A DNA stretch of 64,000 nucleotides from Limnomonas spitsbergensis (GCA_037349105.1 JAYJMM010000035.1:248001-312000); one strand, 5' to 3'. Shown: positions 1 through 10,218, counted from the stretch's first letter. Notes: a model not told the origin generated them from the sequence alone. Program-made: numbers and translations.

Positions 1-2002
1 ATACCTCCAAAGGGCTCAAAGAGGACCACCCCTTCTTTCTCCATGGTCCGCACAGCTGGTACCGTCAGGCACGCTGTGTCCACCCCTGCGTGTGCGTGAG
101 GCGGTGCAACCCGGGGAAGGTCAGACAGTACATCGCTGATCATTGACCTGGCTCTGTCCCTGCCACTGAACGCCTGCTCTGCCGTACTGACAGGCTGAGC
201 CTGCTCATCATCCTCAGTGGCGGCAGAGGATATCTCCTGCCCAACCACGCTTGTCGCACAAGCTGCCTCTGCAGCCCGCAACAGTTTCACTCCCCTTCGT
301 CCTTCCTGTGCCATACGGACCAACTGGTCGGCATGCCACTGGTTCACCCTGCTCATCCCTGTGAGCATGGCTACCTGCCTCCCATTCTCTTCCCCCCTGA
401 TCGCCGGCTCTGATGCAACCGCATCAAGCCTAGCTCCTGTGCGGTCAGCGGAGGACGGGAGAGGCGACCTGGATGGAATGTCCGCATTCTGGTGGCATGC
501 TCCAGAGCGGTGGACAATGGTAATGTCCAGCTCCTGGAGCATGAGTGCCCACCTAGCGTGCTGGCCCACTAGCGTCTGGTTGTCCATGAGGTAGGTCAGT
601 GGCTCATGGTCAGTGATGAGGTGCACCTTGCACCCGAACAGCATGTGACGGTATGTGCGCGCGGCATATACTGCAGCCAGCATCTCCCCCTGAAACGAGG
701 AGTAGTTCTTCTCACTTTTGTTCAGGGATCTGGACGTGCATGCAACCATATATTCCCGACCGCTGTCATCGCACTGCCCTAGTACTGCTCCAATACCCTG
801 CTTAGAGAAGTCAGTGTACAGCAAGAAGGGCCTTGGCGGTCCTTTGCCATCTGGCCCTGTACCACTGTAATCCGGTTTGCGCAGGATCCTACCGCCCTCG
901 CACATCTCCGTTTTGATCAGCTGGAACGCCTGCGACTGCTCTGGCCCCCACACAAACGGGACCCCCTTGACCAGCAATGCATTGATGCATGCTGCCTTCT
1001 TGGAGAAATCCGGAATGTAGCAGCGGTAGAAGTTCAGGAAGCCCATGACTTCCTGAATGTTCTTCACCGTTGCGGGCTCAGGCAGCGCCATAACCGCTGC
1101 AATTTCAGCTGCATGCGGCGTGAGACCCTGGGCCGACACGTTGTGACCCAGGTATTCAACTGTCGCACACCCAAACAACGACTTGTCGGGGTGTGCCCTC
1201 AACCCGACATTGTGGAGCATGTCCAGCATGAGCTCCACATGCTTGATGTGCTCCGCTGGTGTATCACTGTACACCAGCAGATCATCAATGAAAGCCACGC
1301 AAAAGGAACTCAGGCCCGCTCTGGCGATCTCCTCTTCCATCATTCTCTGGAAGAAAGGAGGCCCATTGCGCAGCCCAAAATTGAGCTTGGTGTACATCCA
1401 CAGCTCAGGTCCCATCCAGAATGCCGTCTTAGGCTGGTCCTCAGCTTTGATCGGTATCTGCATGAACCCCGACCTGAGGTCCACCTTACTGAATATCTTG
1501 GCCGTACCCAGGTTCTGAAAAATTGTCTCCATCCTGGGGATGGCAAACTCCTGCTTAGCCGTACGCAGGTTCAACCTGCGCATATCGTGCGCTATGCGGT
1601 GATCAGTCCACTCGCCAGTCTCAGCACTCTTCTTGGCCGCAACCACAGAGTTGGCTGCAAACTTGATGGGACCCCCTTGGGGCACCTTCACAGTGATACC
1701 TGCCTGTATCATCGGCTGGCACTTTTCTTTAAAGATGGCAGCCTTTGGAGGCGGCATGTCCCGTGACTTCTGAAAGCACGAGCTGACCTCGTCTTCCAAA
1801 GCCAATGTAAACTCACCCTGTGTGCCGCAGTAGCCCGGCAGGTCCTCCATGGAGTAAGCGAATGCTCCATGGCGGTCCTTGAGGCTCTGCTCGAGGGACG
1901 CCTGCTGCTCCTCCGTGAAGCCAGGGTGCTTGCCAAGCAGCCATCCTTCTTCAGTCTTGACATATTCCGAAGGTGGTTCAACCACACCTCCTGGCTGGAA
2001 CA
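1..2002 (-). CDS. Element A: partial pol polyprotein (RT, RNase H, start of C5-methyltransferase)
   Basis: The minus strand is open in one frame for about 667 codons, from the LTR junction at 2,002 to the window edge, without a stop. Reverse transcriptase signs are a TDHRIAHDMRRLN-type palm strand and the catalytic FIDDLLVY box (Asp pair near 1,281-1,286). RNase H follows, with LLYTDFSKQG and TDHEPLTYLM. A linker of about 150 residues leads to VVLFEPFGG at bases 1-27, which lines up with the LIELFGGMCGG motif I of the methyltransferase in element B. The order RT-RNase H-methyltransferase is therefore the same in both elements. The 5' part (gag, protease) is missing because element C inserted here. 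There is no visible lesion, so this copy looks younger than element B. The left part lies outside the window. Confidence 0.85.
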
Positions 2003-2318
2003 TGAAAGGGTTCTAAGTTGGAGGCTGCATGGTGTAGACACAGAGAGCCGGAATCAGAGGACTTTCAAGAACCGGAGAGTGGCAGCGCAGGTTTACAAGG
2101 ATAGGCCAATTAACTGGGGAAAACAGCCGGTATTTATAGAGAAACACGCTAAGGTTCATCTTCTAAGAGAATATTAATGTTCATATTACTTAGTCAATAT
2201 TAATCGTCAAGCGCCAAGCGTCGATCGTAGCAAAAACTCTACAATACGAGTGATCTACCGCTGGGCAGTCTAGCAGGCAGGAAAACTACCGGACGACCGG
2301 GAGGGTAAAACCCTTACA
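2003..2318 (-). repeat. 316-bp LTR (3' LTR) of chromovirus element C
   Basis: Read on the minus strand the segment starts TGTAAGGGTT and ends AACCCTTTCA, an imperfect terminal inverted repeat typical of LTRs. It contains a TATA-like CTATAAATA near 2,137. A polypurine tract abuts its start, and the open frame of element A resumes directly on its other side at 2,002. The matching 5' LTR is absent because element C is cut off near 6,660. This LTR marks a nested insertion of C into A. Confidence 0.75.
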
Positions 2319-2330
2319 AACTCCCCTACT
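2319..2330 (-). promoter_or_regulatory. Polypurine tract of element C
   Basis: On the minus strand AGTAGGGGAGTT lies immediately 5' of the LTR start (TGTAAGGG) and 23 bp after the pol stop codon. This is the expected place for the plus-strand primer of reverse transcription. Confidence 0.7.
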
Positions 2331-2353
2331 AAGAGGCGAACGTCCTCGGAGAC

Positions 2354-5194
2354 TCAAACAAAATCAGCAAACTGCACTAGTTTGGGCACCTTGGAGGGGT
2401 GCTTGCGGACAAATGCCTGATAGGCATCAGAGGCAGGGAAAGCACGCCATGCAGGAGATCTAATAAAATCCTTAAAGGCTGTGAGCTTAGACAGAGCCCG
2501 GAGAGGCTCCCAAGAATCATGCTGAGGATCACTATAGGGGGAAGACCATTTGACGAGGAAGAACAAGCAGGAGGCCTTGGGACGGGCTCGGCTGGTGGGA
2601 TCGATGGCAATCTTGCAGTCCAATAGGCGGTCAACGTCATAGACGTCACCGTAGACAAAGTCGCGGGCGTCGCGGATAGGCTGATCAGGGACAGGGCGGT
2701 CGGGGAAGTCGGCTGTAGAACTTGTCGTCCAAGGGAGAAGGCGGGATACGTGGAAAACGGGGTGAACACGGGACATGGAGGAAGGGAGAGCAAGGCGGTA
2801 GGACACGGGGAAGACGATGCGGGTGACAGTGAAGGGGCCGAGGTAGCGAGGACGGAACTTGGAGCTGGGGTAGTCAGTCAGGTTGATGTGCTGAGAGGAG
2901 AGACGGACACGGTCGCCGATGGAAAAGGACAGAGGACGGCGGTGGCGGTTGGCTTGTTCAGTCTGACGGGCTTTGGCGATGCCAAGTTCACGGGAGATGG
3001 TGGTCTGGATGTCGCGGAGGGTATCGAGGTAATGGGCGGCGCTGGAGTTGGCAGGGGTGACGAGGGACACAGGAGTGGTAGGGTGGAAGCCGTAGTTGGA
3101 GAAAAAAGGAGTCTGCTGTGTGGAGGTGTGGACGTGGTTGTTGTATGCAAACTCAGCGATGGACAGCCATGTAGACCAATCATCATGTTGAGGGGAGACG
3201 TAGGCACGCAGGATTTGCTCAATGGTACGGTGGGTGATTTCTGTCTGACCATCAGTTTGTGGGTGGTGGGCTGTGGAGATGTTGAGCTTGGAGCCGAGGC
3301 CAGAGAACAGGGATGTCCAAAAAGCGGCAGTGATACGGGGATCGCGGTCAGAGACAAGGACAAGGGGAAGGCCTTTTTTGGAGAAGACATGGTCGAGGAA
3401 AAGGTGGGCAAGTTGTTCAGAGGTGATGGATTTGTGAGAGCGCACGAAGATGGCTTGCTTGGTGAGCATGCAAACGAAGGTAACGATGGCGTCGTAGGCG
3501 ATGCCGTCATGGTGACGGGAGGAGGGTAAGTCGGTGATGAGGTCCATGGAAACGTGTGACCATGGGCGAATAGGAACAGAGTGGGGCTGGAGGAGACCAG
3601 GTGGAGCTTGGGTCGAGGGCTTGATACGCTGGCAGGTTGCACATGAGGAGACGTAGGAGCGGACGGTGCGGGTCATGCGAGGCCACCATAAGTGAGAGGC
3701 GATGGCGTTGAGGGTCTTGAAGAAGCCAAGGTGGCCGGCAGTAGGTGTGTCGTGATACTCATGGAGCAGTTGGCGTCGTATGCCAGGGTCGTTGGGAACG
3801 CATACTCGGTCCTTGAAGAACCAGAGGTTGTCGCGGCGGTGGAGGTAGCTTGGTCGGCGAGGATTGTCAGGGGCAAAGAGAGGGTCGGTGGCGTAGGCAG
3901 ATGTGATGTCGTCGAGGAGAGAGTCGGTGATAACGATGTGGGCATGGAGGAGGTGAAGGAGCTGGTTGATGAGGGCCGCGGATAGATCAGACGAAGCTTC
4001 GAGGAGGTTAAGGCGGGAGAGGGCATCAGCCTGGTTGTCCTTGCCTTCTTTGTAGACGATGGTCATGTTGGGCTGGTAATCAGCCAGTACTTGGGACCAT
4101 CGGACTTGGCGGCGAGAGAGGTCTTTCTGGGTGAAGAAGTAGCGAAGGCTGTGGTGGTCAGTGTACATGGTGAAGTGCTTGCAACCCTCAAGGTAGTGGC
4201 GGAAAATCTTGACAGCATGGACGATGGCGAGCAACTCTTGCTCATGGACAGAGTAGTTTTTTTCAGCAGGAGAAAGCTTGCGGGATTCGTAGCAGACCGG
4301 CTGGGGTCCGTTACCTTGGTCCTGTTGAAGAACTGCGCCGAGGCCGATGTTGGAGGCGTCGGTGTAGACCAAGAAGGTGGAGTCAGGACCAGTGAAGGGA
4401 ATGAGGAGGAGAGGGGCTGACAGGAGAGCAGTCTTGAGCTGGGCGAAGGCGTCGATGGCGGCTTGGGGAAGGGCAGAGGGAAAGGGGACGGTGGATTTGG
4501 TCAGGTCGGTGAGCGGTGCTGCAATTTTGGAGAAGTCTTTGATGAAGCGGCGATGGTAGCTAACGAAGCCCAAGAAGGACCGTGTGGAGGTGATGTCATG
4601 GAGCAGGGGCCAGTCCGTAACAGCAGAAACCTTTTTGGGGTCAACGCTGAGGCCTTTGGAGGAGACGACGAAACCGAGGAAGCGGGTAGAGGCTTGTGCG
4701 AAGGAGCACTTGGACAGTTTCACTTTCAGGTTAGCTGCGGCAAAGGCGTCGAGGACCTGGTTGATGTGATCAAGGTGTTCTTCTTCAGTCTTTGAGTAGA
4801 TGAGGACGTCGTCGAGGAATGCCACCACAAACTTGTCGAGGAAAGGCTGAAGAACATGGTGCATGAGGCGCATGAAGGCGGCGGGGGCGTTGGTGAGGCC
4901 GAAGGGCATGACAGTGAACTCATAGAGGCCGTAGCGGGTCTTGAACGCTGTCTTGTGGATGTCGTCGGGGTGGATGCGGCACTGGTGATAGCCGGTCCAG
5001 AGGTCGAGGGAGGTAAAGTATTTGGCACCATGAAGGTGGTCAAAAAGTTCACTGGACAGGGGTAGGAGGCCACGGTCTTTGATAGTGCGGGCGTTGAGGG
5101 AACGGTAGTCGACGCATAGGCGGAGGGAGCCATCAGCTTTCTTGGCAAAGAGGACGGGGGCGCCGTATTCAGAGGTACTGTACTGCGGATCCAA
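2354..5194 (-). CDS. Chromovirus pol: RT, RNase H, integrase, chromodomain
   Basis: 946 residues of a Ty3/gypsy (chromovirus) polyprotein. The RT palm begins at the N-terminus (YGAPVLFAKK) and FLDDVLIYS is at residues 126-134. RNase H shows YTDASNIGLGAVL, HEQELLAIV and YTDHHSLRYF. Integrase has the H2C2 zinc module (HEYH, AGHLG, CATCQRIK) and a D,D,E core (MDLITDLP, VSDRDPR, PQTDGQTE). The C-terminal region (about residues 840-910) has YDVDRLLD and FLVKWSSPYSDPQHDSWEPL, a chromodomain that in chromoviruses directs insertion to marked chromatin. The first Met is not the biological start. The frame continues from the protease region upstream but is broken by a 5-bp duplication at 5,175-5,184. 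Otherwise the frame is intact, suggesting recent activity. Confidence 0.93.
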   Translation of the reverse strand: MDPQYSTSEYGAPVLFAKKADGSLRLCVDYRSLNARTIKDRGLLPLSSELFDHLHGAKYFTSLDLWTGYHQCRIHPDDIHKTAFKTRYGLYEFTVMPFGLTNAPAAFMRLMHHVLQPFLDKFVVAFLDDVLIYSKTEEEHLDHINQVLDAFAAANLKVKLSKCSFAQASTRFLGFVVSSKGLSVDPKKVSAVTDWPLLHDITSTRSFLGFVSYHRRFIKDFSKIAAPLTDLTKSTVPFPSALPQAAIDAFAQLKTALLSAPLLLIPFTGPDSTFLVYTDASNIGLGAVLQQDQGNGPQPVCYESRKLSPAEKNYSVHEQELLAIVHAVKIFRHYLEGCKHFTMYTDHHSLRYFFTQKDLSRRQVRWSQVLADYQPNMTIVYKEGKDNQADALSRLNLLEASSDLSAALINQLLHLLHAHIVITDSLLDDITSAYATDPLFAPDNPRRPSYLHRRDNLWFFKDRVCVPNDPGIRRQLLHEYHDTPTAGHLGFFKTLNAIASHLWWPRMTRTVRSYVSSCATCQRIKPSTQAPPGLLQPHSVPIRPWSHVSMDLITDLPSSRHHDGIAYDAIVTFVCMLTKQAIFVRSHKSITSEQLAHLFLDHVFSKKGLPLVLVSDRDPRITAAFWTSLFSGLGSKLNISTAHHPQTDGQTEITHRTIEQILRAYVSPQHDDWSTWLSIAEFAYNNHVHTSTQQTPFFSNYGFHPTTPVSLVTPANSSAAHYLDTLRDIQTTISRELGIAKARQTEQANRHRRPLSFSIGDRVRLSSQHINLTDYPSSKFRPRYLGPFTVTRIVFPVSYRLALPSSMSRVHPVFHVSRLLPWTTSSTADFPDRPVPDQPIRDARDFVYGDVYDVDRLLDCKIAIDPTSRARPKASCLFFLVKWSSPYSDPQHDSWEPLRALSKLTAFKDFIRSPAWRAFPASDAYQAFVRKHPSKVPKLVQFADFV
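5175..5184 (-). other. 5-bp tandem duplication that breaks element C pol
   Basis: GTACT occurs twice in direct succession on the plus strand. Upstream (minus strand) the frame reads protease through EIYLDKGWIR, then changes frame. Downstream the RT frame begins at STSEYGAP. Counting only one of the two units keeps both parts in one frame, so this is a simple duplication lesion rather than a domain boundary. Confidence 0.75.
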
Positions 5195-6402
5195 CCTTTG
5201 TCAAGGTAGATCTCGAGCTGTTTCTTCAGCTCAGCCAGTTCGGCGGGGGACATGCGGTAGAGGTGAGAGGGAGGCGGCGGAGGGCCAGAGAGGTTGATGC
5301 GCAGAAGAGGGCCAGCATGGGTCAGGGTGGAGGGTTCGGCAAAGGTGGCACGGTGCGTGGAGGAGAGTAGGTCATGTAGAGCTGCTTCGTTTGCCGGGGA
5401 TAAGTTCGTGGCAGGGGAAAAGGCAGCATCTGGGACGGAGGGGTTGAGACGGGGGGTTGGAGACGAGGGAGCAGAGGGATCAGAGGAGAGCTGCTTGATG
5501 TCACATTGGAACAACAGCGTACCAGGGGCTTTGCACATGGTCTTGGCGAGGCGCTTGGCAGAGATGAGTTGGATTTGGACAGGGGGTGACGGAAGAGTCG
5601 CGCCACGGATGAAGAAGGGGGCAGTGATGGTATTGGAGGTCCAATCGATGACGGGGTTGAGTTTAGAGAGGAAGGGCTTGCCGAGGATACCGTCATAGCC
5701 TTGAAGGTTAGTAGCGATAAACGATGAGGCATACGAGAAATCGGGGGTGAGCTGGACAACAGCATCTTGGAGGTGTACAACAGTAGCAGACAGGGTGCCA
5801 TCGGCAAGACGGATACGAAGGGGCTGGCGGAGGTTTGAGAGGCGGAGGCCATTCTTCTTGGCAAAAGAAAGGCTGATGAAATTCCGGCTAGCGCCAGAGT
5901 CAACAAGGAAGGTGCAGGGTACCCCATCTAGACTCACTTGAACAGTCAGTAGCTGCTGGGAAAGGTCTCCGGCGGCTAAAGAGTTGAGGGTGAGGACGGA
6001 CGAAGATTCATCAGGGCTGGGGAACGGCGGAGGTATAGGATCACGTCGAGGAGGCTGTCCGGAGGCGGAGGCGGAGGAATGGGAACGGGTGCGAGCTAGG
6101 AGGGGGTCGAGGTCTGGGTCGAGAGGCGCCGGCACGTGGGGGGAAGGTCGCCGAATATGGACTCGGCGGCCAGCCACCATGCGGGCAGGCGGGCACGGAG
6201 GGACAGAGGGGACGAAGGGACAGGGAGGAGGCAGAGGAGGGGGCCAGGACGAGGGAGACAAGGACGATGGAGACGAGGGCGCAGGGGACGGGGACAAAGG
6301 AGACAAGGGCATAGGACACGAGGACAGTGGCGGTTGTTCAGGCCGCTCTTGAGATCGTTGCCGGCGGGTGGAACAAACGCGGGCAACGCCACTCAGTTTT
6401 TT
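5185..6402 (-). CDS. Chromovirus aspartic protease and start of RT
   Basis: The reading frame entered by the -1 shift at 6,396-6,402. It begins with a Pro/Ser/Arg-rich linker, then a retropepsin: VSLDGVPCTFLVDSGASRNFIS (catalytic D-S-G near 5,900) and YDGILGKPFL (the ILG flap-side motif). It ends with RT N-terminal sequence (RMSPAELAELKKQLEIYLDKGWIR). The same frame stays open to 4,726, but beyond 5,185 that is an out-of-frame shadow of RT. The product would process the Gag-Pol precursor. No Met is needed if translation is by frameshift from gag. Confidence 0.85.
6356..6402 (-). promoter_or_regulatory. Candidate -1 ribosomal frameshift signal (gag/pol, element C)
   Basis: On the minus strand the gag frame ends TC-A-AAA-AAC-TGA. 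A_AAA_AAC (6,402-6,396) is a classic slippery heptamer in the correct register, and a -1 slip enters the protease frame. A 7-nt spacer is followed by CGTTGCC (6,388-6,382), which pairs perfectly with GGCAACG (plus-strand coordinates 6,356-6,362) across a 19-nt loop. Heptamer, spacer length and hairpin together fit a programmed frameshift. A chance indel in an A6 tract is the alternative. Confidence 0.6.
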
Positions 6403-6656
6403 GAAGGAGACCTACCACGGGGGGTAGATGAAGACGTGGAGAGGGGGCAATCCTTGACGGTGTGGCCGTGCTTGTGGCAGCGGAAGCATCCGCCGCTGGC
6501 GCGGAGCTTCTCGCGCTCCTCATCCGTCAGCTTGGGCAGGGCAGGACGAGAGGGGTTTGAGGATGAGGCAAGGGCGGGGGAGCGACCACGGTATGGGGTA
6601 CTGGGGCGGCTGGAGGTGTTGGGGCGACTGCTGGGGCGACCAGAAGTCAGGGACAC
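6393..6656 (-). CDS. Chromovirus Gag, C-terminal part with CCHC zinc knuckle
   Basis: 87 residues, 5'-truncated at the junction near 6,660. After a Ser/Pro/Arg-rich stretch it carries LTDEEREKLRASGGCFRCHKHGH, with the zinc knuckle C-x2-C-x4-H-x4-C (CFRCHKHGHTVKDC), the nucleic-acid-binding module of Gag. It ends at TGA directly after the slippery heptamer. The Gag capsid region is missing. Confidence 0.8.
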   Translation of the reverse strand: MSLTSGRPSSRPNTSSRPSTPYRGRSPALASSSNPSRPALPKLTDEEREKLRASGGCFRCHKHGHTVKDCPLSTSSSTPRGRSPSKN

Positions 6657-6659
6657 AGG

Positions 6660-7669
6660 GGACGGGATACGGTATTACGTCACGTTACGATACGTTACGT
6701 TACGATACGGGCCTTTGGTCCGATACGGGATTCATGACGACCCCCTGTCACGACGTATGGGTGCACCGCACGTATGGGTGGCTTGTACCGCTTTTTGGTT
6801 TCGGATTTCATCTGTTTGTGGTACTTAGAAGATGCCTGGCTAATTCCAGGCATTCTTCTCTTCTTACTCAAGTAACATACCGAAGTTGAATCACCCTGCT
6901 ATCTGTAAACTGTTCTGGGATTAACGTCCAACTGTGATATTTCGGCCTCTTATCAAGGCCAGGACACTGCACTAATAGGAGATCTCTAGTTTACACTACA
7001 CTGATCCTATTTCTCCAAGACCACATCATTCAGTAATAGGCCCTGATCGTTACACTGATCGAATATCTCTAGTTAACCACTACACTTATTCGTGATCTCT
7101 AGCATCAGCTTCTGTACTTCATCCATCTCAGCTCTATCTCTCGATTATACCCTACACTGTGAGCTTCAACAGTTCTATCTCTAGGCTATAATTCGACACT
7201 GTGAGCTGCTACCCAGGCCTTTTCTGGCTACCAAGTCGATTTACTGCACCAGCAGCCGATCCTCCTCATCAAAGAGTCGCCTCTTCGGCTCCTCCTTTCT
7301 CATCACTTCGGCTGGATCGACTCTCAAGTCCGTTCCACACCATTTCCTACTGTCAACAGTCGGCTTCAGTACAACTAGCCCCAGCAGGAACGAGTTCACT
7401 TCGCTACTTTTGTCAACAGTAAGAGAGGAATCATCAAAGGTTAGTGCAGTAACCCGAGGATTAGTCGAGGATAAACTGTCTGCCAGCAGTTTATCGCTCC
7501 TGCACACGCTAGTTAACCCCTATAAAGGGCACTTAGCACTCCAATAAGAAGAGAAGAATCCAGGTTCGCATCACTTCGAATCTGCTGGCGAGTAAAAACC
7601 GGAAGTAAGGTTCCTGATCGTGTTCTGTTGCCGAAAAGTGAGCGATAACAGCGAACAGATCCCAATTTC
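6660..7669 (+). other. Non-coding LTR/leader-like region at the 5' side of element B
   Basis: No gene seen. CTGTCACGACGTATG (about 6,745) followed by TGCACCG and a CTTTTTGGTT stretch is shared with the segment at 25,633, the 3' LTR-like region. This suggests a strongly diverged LTR pair. A short block of CGTTACGATACG-type repeats (6,676-6,716) lies at the junction with element C. The rest contains repeated ACACTG and CTCTAG words but nothing decisive. Exact LTR ends and a primer-binding site could not be fixed. Confidence 0.4.
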
Positions 7670-9664
7670 GTGTTCAACCCCTGGATGAATTCCCATTCTA
7701 CCCAGGGGAGGGAACCTCCTTTACGGGAGGCTAAGCCTCTCACTGAGGCCGAACAACGTATTCAACAGTTGTTAGCCAGTGATCAGGCAGTGATAGCTTG
7801 GCATCAGGCATGGACAGCTAGGTATGATGCCAAAAGACTGGCACATAATGCCGATTGGGCAAGGAAACGTGCCGAAGCTGAAGCACTCCATGCTGAAGCA
7901 GTCCAACAGCATCAACGCGAAACGTGTCGTCTTGACGCATTGCGACATGCGGCCGAGCAACAAGCTCGTGCAGCCGAGGCAGATGAGAGAGAGGTGAGGG
8001 ATTACCCGATCCGTAGTGCGGATATGAGACTGGCATTGACCCCTTTGAAGGTGACCCGGACTCATTACGAGGGCATGCAGCGGTTTGACCAGCTAGTCGA
8101 TAACCCTGCATACCTTGATGCACTAGACGATTGCTGCAGTGCACGCTCGTCACATGTACATGCACCTGCCCAGGTTGCACCTGTGTCCGGTGGGGATCAG
8201 ACTTCCCTCCCAGTAATGACCTTGCAGGAGTCCCCGATGATGGCTGGATTTCACCAGTTCGGCAACGTAGCTTACCGGATCAACTCAGCCGTCGTTGTCC
8301 ATGCACCCGAAGGCTTCAAGCATGAGGTGAAGCATGCGACACCCACGGCGTCACGCCCGTCGGCTGACCTGGTTGCTCCAGAGTGTACCCCCACCCCCTC
8401 GTTTGTGAGTGTGGTGGCAGGTGAGGCTATGCAATCATGGGGGCCTGTTGGTGGGGCTGTTTCTGGCAAGGAAACAGGGCGGCATGACCCCGCTTGTCAT
8501 CAGGGTAAGCAGCTGAACATGGACTACCGCTTAGCTGTCGTTCCCGTTGCTTCCGAGGCCAACGACGTCGTCATAATTGGTGAGATGAGGGACCTGCTGC
8601 AAGACATGCTAGGACGTGTGCATCAGGGACGCACGCCACCACCCGTAGTGGTGATGCAGGAACAGCTAGTACAGCATGCACAACAATACCTGGTTTTTGG
8701 TAGCGCTCAGACAGGGGAAGACCCTCCCCGTGATCATCATCACCAGGGGTGGGAAGGCTTCCCGCAGGAAGCGGGGCAAGCCCACACCGCAGTGCCACCA
8801 ACACCAGTATACGGTGTGCAACTTCAGGTGGGTGCATGCCGGGTCTCAGGAGAGGGTCAAGAGATTGGATCCGGAGGTGGTACGGCACGTTGCTCTGCCT
8901 CCATCCCCGACAACGAGTCTTCTGATGGCTGGTCTTTTCTGGCACAAAAGGTGAAGGGATTGCTTAGGGGGGGCATGGACAACACCACTGACGTGAGTCA
9001 GACCCCTTACCGAGGTTCCCATCAGTATGACCCGGGTGGAAGCATGCAAATCCCCAAAACATATACTGGATTCCCCGCCGATGAGAACCCGGTAAGGAAT
9101 AAGCTGTTCAGAGAATTACGGGGGTCCCGTGGGGTAACCTCAGATCTAGCCACAAGGTTGTGTGGCTTGCGCACCGAAGGTGAGGTGTCGATCACAACTG
9201 TGGGGGGGACCCCCACAAGTTCTCAGACAGGTGAGCCGTGGTTTGAATGGCAAAACCCCCTCTTTGAGGGTCATGGTCTAGTGCCGCACGATATGGCTCT
9301 AGCGCCCGGGCCCCGCAGCGAGGACCATCACCGACCATGTGAGTCGGCAGATCAGGTTGAGCATGATGCACCCCGCTTCGCGCTGTTCACCACAAAAGTG
9401 ATTGGTGAATGGGAGATTCGGCAGATGTGGGCTGACACAGGCCAGGCCGCAAGTGAGCGTGGCCGGATAATCCCATGCTCTGCCCTGGCCATGCTGACTG
9501 ACCACGACCATGAGCTTGTCCCTTTTCTTGCCCAGAGCCAGGGTGCCCTCGACCAACATGATGGACAGGGCAGTCTGAGCAAGAAAGACCAGAGCAACCA
9601 GCGTCACAGATGTGTGCCTTCTGCCCCCTTCAAGGCATGGTCTCCCCTTCCCCATGCGGGATGA
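7670..9664 (+). CDS. Element B first ORF, coiled-coil N-terminus, unknown function
   Basis: 664 residues. Residues 20-110 are rich in Glu, Ala, Gln and Arg with long helical runs (EAEALHAEAVQQHQRE, LRHAAEQQARAAEADE), a likely coiled coil. The rest is low in recognisable motifs. In the middle (about 8,680-8,950) another frame reads more like protein (PQCHQHQYTVCNF, HAGSQERVKRLDPEVV), so an indel is possible. It sits upstream of gag in the same orientation, as extra 5' ORFs do in some very large Ty3-type elements. I do not recognise the family. Confidence 0.55.
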   Translation: MFNPWMNSHSTQGREPPLREAKPLTEAEQRIQQLLASDQAVIAWHQAWTARYDAKRLAHNADWARKRAEAEALHAEAVQQHQRETCRLDALRHAAEQQARAAEADEREVRDYPIRSADMRLALTPLKVTRTHYEGMQRFDQLVDNPAYLDALDDCCSARSSHVHAPAQVAPVSGGDQTSLPVMTLQESPMMAGFHQFGNVAYRINSAVVVHAPEGFKHEVKHATPTASRPSADLVAPECTPTPSFVSVVAGEAMQSWGPVGGAVSGKETGRHDPACHQGKQLNMDYRLAVVPVASEANDVVIIGEMRDLLQDMLGRVHQGRTPPPVVVMQEQLVQHAQQYLVFGSAQTGEDPPRDHHHQGWEGFPQEAGQAHTAVPPTPVYGVQLQVGACRVSGEGQEIGSGGGTARCSASIPDNESSDGWSFLAQKVKGLLRGGMDNTTDVSQTPYRGSHQYDPGGSMQIPKTYTGFPADENPVRNKLFRELRGSRGVTSDLATRLCGLRTEGEVSITTVGGTPTSSQTGEPWFEWQNPLFEGHGLVPHDMALAPGPRSEDHHRPCESADQVEHDAPRFALFTTKVIGEWEIRQMWADTGQAASERGRIIPCSALAMLTDHDHELVPFLAQSQGALDQHDGQGSLSKKDQSNQRHRCVPSAPFKAWSPLPHAG

Positions 9665-10218
9665 GACGTCCTGGCCGCGGGTGATCGACGCAAGCCGCAC
9701 CTCCTGTAATGTGGAAAGCCGATGCTTTCTATGGTTTAAGCAAGTTCACTGCCAGCTTGAGGTATGTGGGTTCTCCAGGTTCCCTGCCCCAAGCGTGGCT
9801 CATGATCAATCCTTTGAAAAGGACTTCAGTGGTGGGTTCCGCATGTCACACCTAGTTATTGAAAAGATCTCCCCTGATATTTTGCTTTTCTACCCATCCT
9901 ATGCGGGAGCACACACATGTCTTGCAGTGCAACCATCTAGATCACCTGCCACTTAACACTTGTGGTGCAACCTTGTTGTTCACAGTTCACACGTGTCGGT
10001 GCTTGCTCGGTGATCTGTCATATCATATTTCTGGTACACCTGTCAGCATGCGCCTAGTCACGCGCCAGTACCGCCGCTATACACACCTGTCAGCATGTGC
10101 CTGACAGTTTGCACATGCGATACGGAGTGTAGCTTTTATTTTATTTCCAGGAAATCCGTCTTGCCCTTATTGCTTGCAACCCTCTCCAACGATGTGCTTG
10201 GCTCAGGTTGGGGGGTAG
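9665..10218 (+). other. Spacer between first ORF and gag of element B
   Basis: No gene recognised. ACACCTGTCAGCATG occurs twice, about 10,035 and 10,085, the second inside a small foldback with CCTGACAG. Confidence 0.35.

Noticed and set aside
1113..1766. 217-codon plus-strand frame
   Set aside because: Antisense of the element A reverse transcriptase; no domain of its own.
2377..4800. Many long open frames on both strands opposite the chromovirus pol, for example 2,750-3,529 plus
   Set aside because: They are shadows of the minus-strand pol gene. GC-rich third positions keep antisense frames open, and none shows a domain.
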